From the IMG/VR virus record IMGVR_UViG_3300036851_000313, positions 1-61,539 of that record: a stretch of 61,539 bases of DNA; one strand, 5' to 3'. Below, piece by piece: positions 23,514 to 31,126 of this stretch. Source of the DNA: a virus. The notes beneath the pieces were generated by a model that ran no database searches, was not told the origin of the DNA, and worked only from the letters and a program-made list of their open reading frames with translations. The translations under genes and the position numbers were made by a program. How positions within the stretch are numbered: the first letter of the stretch is position 1; each line of letters opens with the position of its first letter.

Positions 23514-26500
23514 GTGGCCATCGCTCACGTCTCCTCGACGGGTTCGCCCTTAGCGAGTGCGATGGGCTCGACGTCGATGGCGATCGCCTACCCGACGGGT
23601 GTAGCCGCTGGTCGCTTGGCGATCATCCACGGGTCGGTCAAACTGTCCTCCTCGACGTGGGGTGCGGTCTCCGGGTGGACCCTGATCGGTGAGGCCACCG
23701 GCGGCACCGGTACGTCAGCAAACGACGCAGGCACTACCCGGGTCGGTTTGTGGGCGCGGGTGCTGGACGGCACCGAGACCGGTTCGGTGACGGTAACGAA
23801 TACCGGCGGGGTGTCCTGCGCCGGGGCGATGACGATCCTGTCGAACGCCACCGGCAGCTGGGATTACGCCACGTTCGTGACCGGGGCGGACACCACCCAC
23901 GGTGCAAACTGGTCAGCGACGTGCGGGGCGTGGGGCTCGGCGTTGGCCGCGAACGACTGGGTGTACGTGGCGAACTCCACCGACACCGACATCGCGCAGT
24001 CGATCACGGCGCCGGCTCTAACCCAGACCGGGGCCACGTTCGGGACGTTTACGCTGCGCAACCGGCGGCTGTCCACCACTGGCACCGACTCCGGCGCCTA
24101 CGCCTGGACCGCATCGGTCACCACCGGATCATCGAATGCACCGACCTGGACACACACGTCCACCACCTCAACATGTGGCGCCACCATCGTGGCGCGTATC
24201 CGCGAGGTCACCCCGCCGGTCAGCCCGAAGAGTATTACCAGCCCGAACACTCCGAATCAGCTTGTCGGGTTGGCGGGCTGGTACCGGGCTGGGTCCGGTG
24301 CCGGGGTCGCATCAAACGACCCGGTCGATCTGTGGCCGGACCAGTCAGGAAACAACCGGGACCTCGCCCAGACCGACACTACGAAACAACCCACTTACCA
24401 GACCGCGGTAGTCAACGGGAAACCGGTCATCCGGTTCGACGGCACCACCGACGTGCTGGTGGCGACGCGCACCTCCGAGACCACCATCTGGCTCACGATC
24501 GTGGCCAGGCGTCGCACCGCCACCGTCAACGGGGCACGGCTGCTGATGTTGCGTCCCGAGTTCGGCACCTCCGGGTTCGGCGGCCCCGAGGCCGGCTCGG
24601 TCTGGAACTGGTTCCTGAACGAAGACAGTACAGTGCGGGACCTGGGCGGCACGGTCACCAACTGGACCATCCTCACCGTCGTCCTCGCGTCCCCGTCGTC
24701 GGCGACGATCTGGCGGGACGGCGCGTTCGTCGCCACGTTCGACCCGATCGACCACTACACGTCCAACCCGGCGCTGGTGGTGGGTGCCGCGACCGACGCC
24801 GCACCGGTGGACCTGCCCGGTGATTATGACGTCGCCGAGATCTTTTACTACAACCGGGTCCCGGCCGAACGGGAACGCTCGGAGCTGCACTCGTACCTGC
24901 AGGACGAGTACGGCATCACCGTCGCCGACTACACGGCACAACTGGTCGGCCAGCCGACGATCACGACCACGGCACCTGCGGGGGCCATCACTTTCCCGGG
25001 CATCCCTGCGCCGGGCTCGTACGAGGACACGTACAGCGACACGTACGAGGCGGAGGTCAACCAGCCGACCGTCACCGGCGGCACGCAAACCGTCGTACTG
25101 CAGGGCCTAGGGATCCCGTCCGCGGAGGCGATCCCGGCACCGACGGTGACGGTGCCGCCGACCAGCCCGGCCCCGGCCACTGTGGCGGCAACGGCATCCG
25201 CTCCGGCGGTGACGGTCGCCGCGGGGGCGGTGCCGACCCCGACGACGGTCGCGGCGACAGCAGGGGTCCCAGCGGCGGCCGTCGTCGTCAGCGCTGCCGC
25301 GGCTCCGGCCACGGTCGCAGGAACTGCGGCCGTCTCGTCACCGACCGCAGCGGCGGGCGCGACCGCGACACCGGCCACCATCGCCGCCACCGCGACGGTG
25401 CCTGCCGTCACCATCCAGGCGGGAGCCGTCGCCACACCGGCGACGGTGGTAGTTGCGGCGGCGGTCCCGGCGCCGGTCGTCCAGGCGGGCAACGTTCCCG
25501 CGCCTACCACAGTGGCCGCGGCGGCCGCGATCCCCGCGGTCGCGGTCGAGACCGGCGCCACCTTGCTGGCCGCCGCGGTCGCCGCGGCCGCTTCGGTGCC
25601 AGCGGTTACGGTGGCCGCCGGTTCCGTCGTCACGCCGGACACGGTGGCCGCGTCGGTGACCGTTCCGGCGCCGACGGTCACCACCGGCGGCCGGGACGTG
25701 TCGGACTGGTCCCCGGTCGTCTCGGCCACCACCCAGGCGGGCACTCCGGCCCCCGCCACTGTCTCGGGTGTAATGGCTATCCCGGCCGTCACGGTGCAGG
25801 CCGGGGCGGTGGCGACCCCAACCACAGCGAGCGCGGTCGCAGCGATCCAGTCGGTCATACTCGAGGCCGGGGTCACGCTCGCCCCGGCCACGGTCGGCGC
25901 CGCGGCTGCGGTGCCGGCGCCCACGGTGGTCACGGGCAACGTGCCCGCCCCGGCTACGGTCACTGCGGTCGCGAGCGTCGGCGCGGCCACGGTCACCACG
26001 ACGGCGCTGGTCACCCCTGCGACGGTCGGGGCGGTCGCCTCGGTTCCCGCCGCGGCGGTCGCCGCGGGCGCGGTGTCAACACCGGCCACGGTCACAGCAA
26101 CAGCGGGCGTCCCTGCGGTCGGCGTGGTGGCGGGTGTCACCCTCGCCCCGGCCACGGTGGCGTCCACGTCCACCGTGCCCACCGTCACGGTCGTCACCGG
26201 GAACGCCCCCACCCCGCAGACCGTCACCGCCGTAACCACGGTCGGCGCGGCCACCGCCCAGACCGGTGCCACCGCCACCGCCGCGACTGTCACCAGCACA
26301 GCGGCCATACCGGCCCCGGCCGTGATCGCCGTGACCCAGGCGGCGCCGCCCACCGTCGCAGCCACAGCAAGCATCGCCACCCCGACCATCACGACCACCG
26401 CGGTGGTACTGCCCGGCACCGTCCAGGCGGTCGCTGCGGTCCCAGCCCCGGCGGTGACCATCGGGGCCACTGCGTCACCGGCCACAGTGGCTGGGACCGC

Positions 26501-26762
26501 CGCGGTGCCGACGCCGACGATGCGGCTTAGCGCGGAACCGGTCACGGTCACCGCCGTGGCTGCCGTATCGGCAACCCTGGTGCAGACCGGGGTGCTCCTG
26601 CTCGCCGCCACCGTCGCTGTCGTCGCCTCGGTTGGCGAACCCGTCGTTGTCGTGGCCGTTCCCGCTCGCGGCGCAGCGCGCCCGGTGAACCGCAGCGCTG
26701 TCACAACACCCGGCCGCAGCAGTATCACCGTCCTCGACCGCTCGGAGGTGAACCTGCGGTGA
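23514..26762 (+). CDS. Giant adhesin: beta domain, ConA/LamG domain and ~22 repeats
   Basis: 1082 aa. Residues 1-235 form a beta-rich domain like the 343-aa adhesin. About 245-475 resembles a laminin-G/concanavalin-type lectin (LAGWYRAGSGAGV, WPDQSGNNRDLA, VIRFDGTTDVL, VAEIFYYNRV). From about 553 onward roughly 22 copies of a 22-residue Ala/Val/Thr/Pro repeat run almost to the C-terminus. The repeats probably form a long stalk and the lectin binds host glycans. No protease or TM segment seen. Confidence 0.72.
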   Translation: MAIAHVSSTGSPLASAMGSTSMAIAYPTGVAAGRLAIIHGSVKLSSSTWGAVSGWTLIGEATGGTGTSANDAGTTRVGLWARVLDGTETGSVTVTNTGGVSCAGAMTILSNATGSWDYATFVTGADTTHGANWSATCGAWGSALAANDWVYVANSTDTDIAQSITAPALTQTGATFGTFTLRNRRLSTTGTDSGAYAWTASVTTGSSNAPTWTHTSTTSTCGATIVARIREVTPPVSPKSITSPNTPNQLVGLAGWYRAGSGAGVASNDPVDLWPDQSGNNRDLAQTDTTKQPTYQTAVVNGKPVIRFDGTTDVLVATRTSETTIWLTIVARRRTATVNGARLLMLRPEFGTSGFGGPEAGSVWNWFLNEDSTVRDLGGTVTNWTILTVVLASPSSATIWRDGAFVATFDPIDHYTSNPALVVGAATDAAPVDLPGDYDVAEIFYYNRVPAERERSELHSYLQDEYGITVADYTAQLVGQPTITTTAPAGAITFPGIPAPGSYEDTYSDTYEAEVNQPTVTGGTQTVVLQGLGIPSAEAIPAPTVTVPPTSPAPATVAATASAPAVTVAAGAVPTPTTVAATAGVPAAAVVVSAAAAPATVAGTAAVSSPTAAAGATATPATIAATATVPAVTIQAGAVATPATVVVAAAVPAPVVQAGNVPAPTTVAAAAAIPAVAVETGATLLAAAVAAAASVPAVTVAAGSVVTPDTVAASVTVPAPTVTTGGRDVSDWSPVVSATTQAGTPAPATVSGVMAIPAVTVQAGAVATPTTASAVAAIQSVILEAGVTLAPATVGAAAAVPAPTVVTGNVPAPATVTAVASVGAATVTTTALVTPATVGAVASVPAAAVAAGAVSTPATVTATAGVPAVGVVAGVTLAPATVASTSTVPTVTVVTGNAPTPQTVTAVTTVGAATAQTGATATAATVTSTAAIPAPAVIAVTQAAPPTVAATASIATPTITTTAVVLPGTVQAVAAVPAPAVTIGATASPATVAGTAAVPTPTMRLSAEPVTVTAVAAVSATLVQTGVLLLAATVAVVASVGEPVVVVAVPARGAARPVNRSAVTTPGRSSITVLDRSEVNLR
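25173..26660 (+). repeat. Tandem 66-bp (22-residue) coding repeats
   Basis: Diverged tandem units with consensus PATVAATAxVPAxTVxAGAxxT at protein level, period 22 residues (66 bp). About 22 units are countable by eye, one interrupted by a 17-residue insert (SDWSPVVSATTQAG). Three further units occur at about 20830-21010 in a different gene. Confidence 0.85.
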
Positions 26763-27433
26763 GCCCCGTCGTGTATTGGATCGACAAGACCGTCGTCATC
26801 GACTGGTCACTCAAGAAGCTCGACGGCACCGCCGCGGCCGGCGCCACCGTCACCGCGACGATGGTGAAACCGGACAACACCACCGCCGCCGGGGACATCC
26901 TCGAGGTCGGCCCCGCGGACGACGGTGGTCGGCTGTACCGCATCTCCTACGACCCGCTGGACGCCGGGTTGTGGGTGGCTCGGCTCAAGGCCACCGGCAC
27001 TGCGGACTCCGCGGACCAGGTCGACTTCTACGTCCGCCCCAATCTGCTCGGCGTCGCGGCGAACACGTACGACCCCGCGACGGACCGCGGATATGTGCGG
27101 TTGCTCATCCCGGACACCGACGTGCACGACCCGACCCGGGTCATCTTCACCGACGCCGAGATCGACGCGTTCCTGACCCGTCAAGCGTCCGATGTGCGGC
27201 TGGCCGCCGCGCAGGCGCTGGACACCATCGCCTCCGACGAGGCCCTCGTCTCCAAGAAGATCAAGACGCAGGATCTGTCCACCGACGGCCCGGCAGTGGC
27301 GAAGGAACTGCGGGAGCGCGCGTCGGAGCTGCGGCGGCAGGTCGCCGAGGGCGACGCCGACGATTCGGGCGGCTTCCACATCGTGGAGTACGACCCGTCA
27401 GCGTGGCTTACGGCTGCGGAGCTGGCGGAGTAG
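26759..27433 (+). CDS. Head-tail connector-like protein
   Basis: 224 aa, GTG start in a 4-nt overlap. A beta-rich N-terminal half (VTATMVKPDNTTAAGDIL) is fused to a helical C-terminal half (YVRLLIPDTDVHDP, FTDAEIDAFLTRQASDVRLA) that matches gp6-type adaptor/DUF proteins with the DAEIDAFL motif. Likely sits under the portal. Confidence 0.72.
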   Translation: MSPVVYWIDKTVVIDWSLKKLDGTAAAGATVTATMVKPDNTTAAGDILEVGPADDGGRLYRISYDPLDAGLWVARLKATGTADSADQVDFYVRPNLLGVAANTYDPATDRGYVRLLIPDTDVHDPTRVIFTDAEIDAFLTRQASDVRLAAAQALDTIASDEALVSKKIKTQDLSTDGPAVAKELRERASELRRQVAEGDADDSGGFHIVEYDPSAWLTAAELAE

Positions 27434-27436
27434 CGC

Positions 27437-27856
27437 ATGCGCCGCGCCCACGTTCTGCACCCCGACTGGAGCTCGCACCACCGACCCACCGCGGCCGCCA
27501 CCATGTCGGCCACCTGCGACATCACCCGCGACGGCACCGGGGACGGCATCTTCGACCCCGCCACCGGCAAGACCACCCCGCCCCCGCGGGTTACCGTCGC
27601 CGCCGACGCGCCGTGCCGGGTGCAACGCTCCGCGTTCCCCGAACAGGCCAGAGCGCAGGCCGAGCAGGTCATCACCACCCGCACCTACCTCGTTGCCCTC
27701 CCGCACGACGTGCCCGAGCCGAAGGTCGACGACCTGGTGGAGATCACGGCCAGCGTGGACGCCGACCTGGTCGGCCGCAGCCTGCGCGTTCTCGACGTGC
27801 GGTACGCGTCCGAGCAGTGGCAGCGGGACCTGATCTGCCAGGACGACCTCGGCTGA
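27437..27856 (+). CDS. Head-tail stopper / DUF6093-like protein
   Basis: 139 aa. ITRDGTGDGIFDPATGKTTP and APCRVQ near the middle are typical of the actinophage DUF6093 family found between connector and HK97 gp10-like genes. Probably the stopper sealing the filled head. Confidence 0.72.
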   Translation: MRRAHVLHPDWSSHHRPTAAATMSATCDITRDGTGDGIFDPATGKTTPPPRVTVAADAPCRVQRSAFPEQARAQAEQVITTRTYLVALPHDVPEPKVDDLVEITASVDADLVGRSLRVLDVRYASEQWQRDLICQDDLG

Positions 27857-27870
27857 GAGGAGGAGGCGAC

Positions 27871-28230
27871 GTGGCCGCATTCGACATGGACGCCGCCGAG
27901 CTGCGGTCCCTCGCCGTCGACCTCGGCCGCGCCGCGCCAGCGGCGATCACACAGTCCCGGGTGATCGTGCAGAAGACCGGCCACGGTTTCGTCGCCGACG
28001 CGCAGGCGTTCGCCCCGGTCGACACCGGGTTCCTGCGCTCCAGCATCGGCGTCGACTTCCACGGCGACGGGCTCGGTTTCGACGCCGGGCCCACCGCCTC
28101 GTACGGACACTTCGTCGAGGGGGGCACCTCGCGGATGGCGCCGCAGCCGTACGTGCGGCCCGCCTGGGACCGCCGCGTCCCCCAAGCCGTCGAGGCGTTC
28201 GAGCAGATCGGCGGGCGGGTGCTGCCGTGA
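27871..28230 (+). CDS. HK97 gp10-like tail-completion protein
   Basis: 119 aa, GTG start after AGGAGGAGG. The core FAPVDTGFLRSSIGVDF...YGHFVEGGTSRMAPQPYVRPAW is the signature of the HK97 gp10 family, which completes the neck or tail attachment. Confidence 0.88.
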   Translation: MAAFDMDAAELRSLAVDLGRAAPAAITQSRVIVQKTGHGFVADAQAFAPVDTGFLRSSIGVDFHGDGLGFDAGPTASYGHFVEGGTSRMAPQPYVRPAWDRRVPQAVEAFEQIGGRVLP

Positions 28231-28661
28231 CCGTCACCGCGGAGGCCCGCACCCACAAGGACGCCATCCTCGCCCTCATCGACGCCATCGCCGGCCTCAA
28301 CACCTACGACGCCGAGGTGCCGGAGACCCCGCCGCTCGACCCGGACGGACGGGTACACCCCTACGCGGTCATGTGGGGCGACATCGGCACCCGCGTCAAC
28401 TCGTCCCTCGCCCTGAACAGCGTCGACATGGACTGGCCGTTCCAGGTGACCTGCGCCGGCGGGGACATCGACCGGTGCCTGTGGGCCGTGGACAAGGTGT
28501 GCGCCGCGCTGGTCGACGTGTCCCCGACAGTGGCGGGCCGGTCGGTGTGGCCGATCCGGCAGGAGGCCGCCGGCCCCGACAAGCCGATCCGGGACGACCG
28601 GATACAGCCCCCGCGCTGGTACGTCCCGCTGCTGTTCCGCACCTACTCCACGCCCGCCTGA
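28227..28661 (+). CDS. Tail terminator-like protein
   Basis: 144 aa, GTGA overlap. Synteny (after gp10-like, before tail tube) and the pattern FQVTCAGGDIDRCLWAVDKV match gpU/tail-terminator proteins of siphophages, which cap the tail tube. Confidence 0.72.
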   Translation: MTVTAEARTHKDAILALIDAIAGLNTYDAEVPETPPLDPDGRVHPYAVMWGDIGTRVNSSLALNSVDMDWPFQVTCAGGDIDRCLWAVDKVCAALVDVSPTVAGRSVWPIRQEAAGPDKPIRDDRIQPPRWYVPLLFRTYSTPA

Positions 28662-28730
28662 TCATCCGCCGCTCACGGCCGCCGACCTCGTCGCGCGGCC
28701 GTTCCCGTATGCCCCGACGAGGAGACTCGG

Positions 28731-29051
28731 ATGGCACTACTCGCCAAGCAGCAGATCGGCATCACCGGCGCGGCCGTCACCTACAGCGCCGCCGCCGCCT
28801 CAGACACGGTCGAACCGGACGACCGGGCGTTCTACCACGTGAAGGTCGGCACCACCGCCACCACCGTCACCGTCGTGGTGCCCGGCTCCCAGTACGGGCA
28901 GGCCCGGCCCGACGTCGCGGTCGGTCCGCTCACCAGCACGGACCGGTTCATCGGTCCTCTCATCGCGGATCTCGCCGACCCGGCCACCGGGCTCATCACC
29001 ATCCAGCACTCGCAGATCACCAGCGTGACCGGCGCCCTGATCCGGATCTGA
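28731..29051 (+). CDS. Small structural protein near tail tube
   Basis: 106 aa, GAGGAG ribosome site. Beta-rich and Thr/Val-rich. A minor tail-tube-associated or decoration protein is likely from position; no family recognised. Confidence 0.58.
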   Translation: MALLAKQQIGITGAAVTYSAAAASDTVEPDDRAFYHVKVGTTATTVTVVVPGSQYGQARPDVAVGPLTSTDRFIGPLIADLADPATGLITIQHSQITSVTGALIRI

Positions 29052-29066
29052 CAGGAGCGAGCTGAA

Positions 29067-29450
29067 ATGCCGAACGAGTTCGTGAAGATGCGGAACCCGG
29101 CCAACGGCAGCGTCGATGAGATCCCTGCCGGGGCCGCCGACGCCTACGAACGTAAAGGATTCGAGCGGCTCACCGGCGCCCGCTCCTACGCGCAGGCCGA
29201 CCAGGAACGGGTCGAAGCCGAGCTCGCCGCCGAGGCCGAGCTGGCGCGCGCCGGGGATGCGGCCGAGGACATCGCCGAAACCGTCGATGAACGCACCGTC
29301 GATCAGGTGCTCGCCGACGTGGGCAACGACCCCGACCTCGCGCAGGCCGCGCTCACTGCGGAATGGGCCGGCCGGAACCGCTCCACCCTCACCGCCCAGC
29401 TCGAACACATCATCGCGGCCGGTCAGACCGGCGACACCGAGGAGGACTGA
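29067..29450 (+). CDS. Hypothetical charged protein before the tail tube
   Basis: 127 aa. Opens MPNEFVKMRNPANGSVDEIPAGAADAYERKGFERL, split here as MPNEFVKMRNPANGS then VDEIP, a short beta module often placed before tail-tube genes, followed by an Ala/Glu helix. Function unknown. Confidence 0.58.
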   Translation: MPNEFVKMRNPANGSVDEIPAGAADAYERKGFERLTGARSYAQADQERVEAELAAEAELARAGDAAEDIAETVDERTVDQVLADVGNDPDLAQAALTAEWAGRNRSTLTAQLEHIIAAGQTGDTEED

Positions 29451-29453
29451 CCC

Positions 29454-29936
29454 GTGGCCGATCTCGTTTCCGACGGCAAGATCCGCGTGTATTGGGTGCC
29501 CGGCACCGGCGGCATCGCCAACAAGGCCGCCCCCACTGTCGCCGAACTCAACGCGGGGACGCGGCTCGATCAGACGATGACCCCCGACGGGCTCGACATC
29601 TCCTTCGCCACCGCCGAGGTCGACAACTCGGCGCTGTCGTCCACGTTCGACACCCGCAAGGCCGGGCGGCGCACCCCCACGATCGGGGTGACGGTGAAGG
29701 CGCAGGACGGCACCGACACCATCCTCGGGCTACTCACCTACCAGGCGGAGGGCTACCTCGCGGTGCGCCGCAACATCGACGCGTCCACGGCGTGGGCGTC
29801 GACGCAGAAGGCCGAGGTGTTCCCGGTGCAGTGCGGCATGCGGTCTAAGGCATACGGGCCGAACACAATCCAGCGTTTCACGGTCAACCTCTTCTGCACG
29901 GCTGATCCGGACGACAACGCCACCGTCGCCGCTTGA
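29454..29936 (+). CDS. Major tail tube protein
   Basis: 160 aa, GTG start. RVYWVPGTGGIANKAAPTVA near the start and the small size fit the actinophage tail-tube family. It stands just upstream of the tail chaperone and tape measure and is followed by a hairpin. Builds the helical tail tube. Confidence 0.85.
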   Translation: MADLVSDGKIRVYWVPGTGGIANKAAPTVAELNAGTRLDQTMTPDGLDISFATAEVDNSALSSTFDTRKAGRRTPTIGVTVKAQDGTDTILGLLTYQAEGYLAVRRNIDASTAWASTQKAEVFPVQCGMRSKAYGPNTIQRFTVNLFCTADPDDNATVAA

Positions 29937-29952
29937 TCCACACCCACGAGTA

Positions 29953-29986
29953 GCGGGCCCGGTCACCCTAGCCGGGCCGGGCCCGC
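29953..29986 (+). terminator. Hairpin after the tail tube gene
   Basis: GCGGGCCCGG (29953-29962) pairs with 29977-29986 across a 14-nt loop, with alternative GC-rich pairings. It probably attenuates transcription so that tube protein exceeds downstream tail proteins. Confidence 0.6.
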
Positions 29987-30024
29987 GCTTCATCTGTCGG
30001 CTAGGGCAACGGCTAGGAGACCCG

Positions 30025-30525
30025 ATGGACATCGACGCGGTCCTCGACGCGTACGAGCTGCCCGAGCACACCGTGCAGGTGTGCCTCAAGGGCTCCCTCG
30101 TCGCCGAATACGAGCAACTCGACCAGAGGCTGCAGACCGCCGACCGCGACGCCAGCAGCCTGTCCGCGCCCGCCGAGGCCGTCCAGATCGCGTGGCGCAT
30201 GCAGGAACTGCGGGAGCAGATGCTCGCCGCGTCCCGCACCTTCCGGTTCCGCGGCCTCGCCGGGGCCGCCTACTCGCAGCTGCTCGAAAGTCACAAGAAC
30301 GACAAGGGCGAGCTGTCCGAGGACACCTGGCCACCCGCCCTGATCGTCGCCTCCTGCGTCGACCCGGTGATGACCCAGGAGAAAGCGCAGGCGCTGCGCG
30401 GCAAGGTCACCGACCGGCAGTGGCAAGACCTGTACGACGCGGCGCTCGCCGTGAACCGGCAGTCGGTCAGCGTCCCTTTCAGCAATCTCGCCAGCGCCGT
30501 GCTCCGCACCTCGCCCGAGAACTAG
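30025..30525 (+). CDS. Tail assembly chaperone (G-type product)
   Basis: 166 aa, ATG 30025. Placed between tail tube and tape measure and followed by an overlapping -1-frame ORF without a start codon, the classic G/GT arrangement. Helical sequence. It would coat the tape measure during tail assembly. Confidence 0.82.
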   Translation: MDIDAVLDAYELPEHTVQVCLKGSLVAEYEQLDQRLQTADRDASSLSAPAEAVQIAWRMQELREQMLAASRTFRFRGLAGAAYSQLLESHKNDKGELSEDTWPPALIVASCVDPVMTQEKAQALRGKVTDRQWQDLYDAALAVNRQSVSVPFSNLASAVLRTSPEN

Positions 30526-30902
30526 AGGCGGCGGCCCGGTGGGGTGTCGCCCCGTCGCGCTGGCGAGGCCGCGAACCGCGCACCACGACCACCTACGAGT
30601 ACGACCCCGCTGGTCGGCTGGTCCGGGCCACGACGGCCCGCGAGGCGGAGTGGCTGGACGTCGACCGGGCCGAGACGGTCGCGTTCCTGCTCGAGGAACG
30701 GGGCCGCTGCCCCGGCTGCGGGCAGCCGCTGGACGAGTCCACGGCCGACGACGCGGAGGGCGCGTACACGGTGCCGGAGACGTGGTGCCACGCCTGCGCG
30801 GCGCACCGCCACGTCACGAAGGATCACGCAGGGGAGCCGGGCTACCTGTCGTGGGTCGAGCGGAAACCACGCGACGTCAACGCTCCGGCCAGCACTCCTT
30901 GA
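30025..30902 (+). CDS. Tail assembly chaperone frameshift product (GT-type)
   Basis: The -1 frame continues from the end of the G gene (LEAAARWGVAPSRWRG...) to a stop at 30900-30902 and has no usable start until deep inside, so translation must slip near 30505-30522 (codons TCG CCC GAG AAC before TAG). The extension has a zinc knuckle CPGCGQPL...CHACAAH. The exact slip site is not a textbook heptamer; CCCGAGA is my best candidate. Confidence 0.68.
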
Positions 30903-31074
30903 TCGCCTCGACGCCCACCTCGTCGACGGCGGTCAGGACGTCCTCGCTGGCGCGGAGATCCTGGCGGATCGACTCGCAGTTCTCCCGGAACTGGCGCTGC
31001 TCCCACCACTGATAGCCGCCGATGAGCCCACCCACGAGTACCAGCGCGGCGAGCACTACGACCAGTCGCCTCAT
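30877..31074 (-). CDS. Minus-strand membrane/exported 65-residue protein (moron)
   Basis: ATG 31074 preceded by GGGGGAGG on the minus strand. MRRLVVVLAALVLVGGLIGG is an N-terminal membrane anchor or signal; the rest is a helical domain with two Cys (ENCESIRQDL, EAIKECW). It is wedged between tail chaperone and tape measure against the operon. A lysogenic-conversion role (for example superinfection exclusion) is plausible. Confidence 0.65.
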   Translation of the reverse strand: MRRLVVVLAALVLVGGLIGGYQWWEQRQFRENCESIRQDLRASEDVLTAVDEVGVEAIKECWPER

Positions 31075-31126
31075 CCGCCTCCCCCTTCAGCGATTCACGG
31101 TAGCCCAGAAGGGAGCGTGACGACCC

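Noticed and set aside
25173-26660. CRISPR array
   Set aside because: Repeats are 66-bp coding units in frame with no unique spacers; no CRISPR array is visible anywhere in the window.
24929-26728. 599-codon minus-strand frame opposite the repeat array
   Set aside because: The Thr/Val/Ala repeats are the antisense image of the plus-strand 66-bp repeats.
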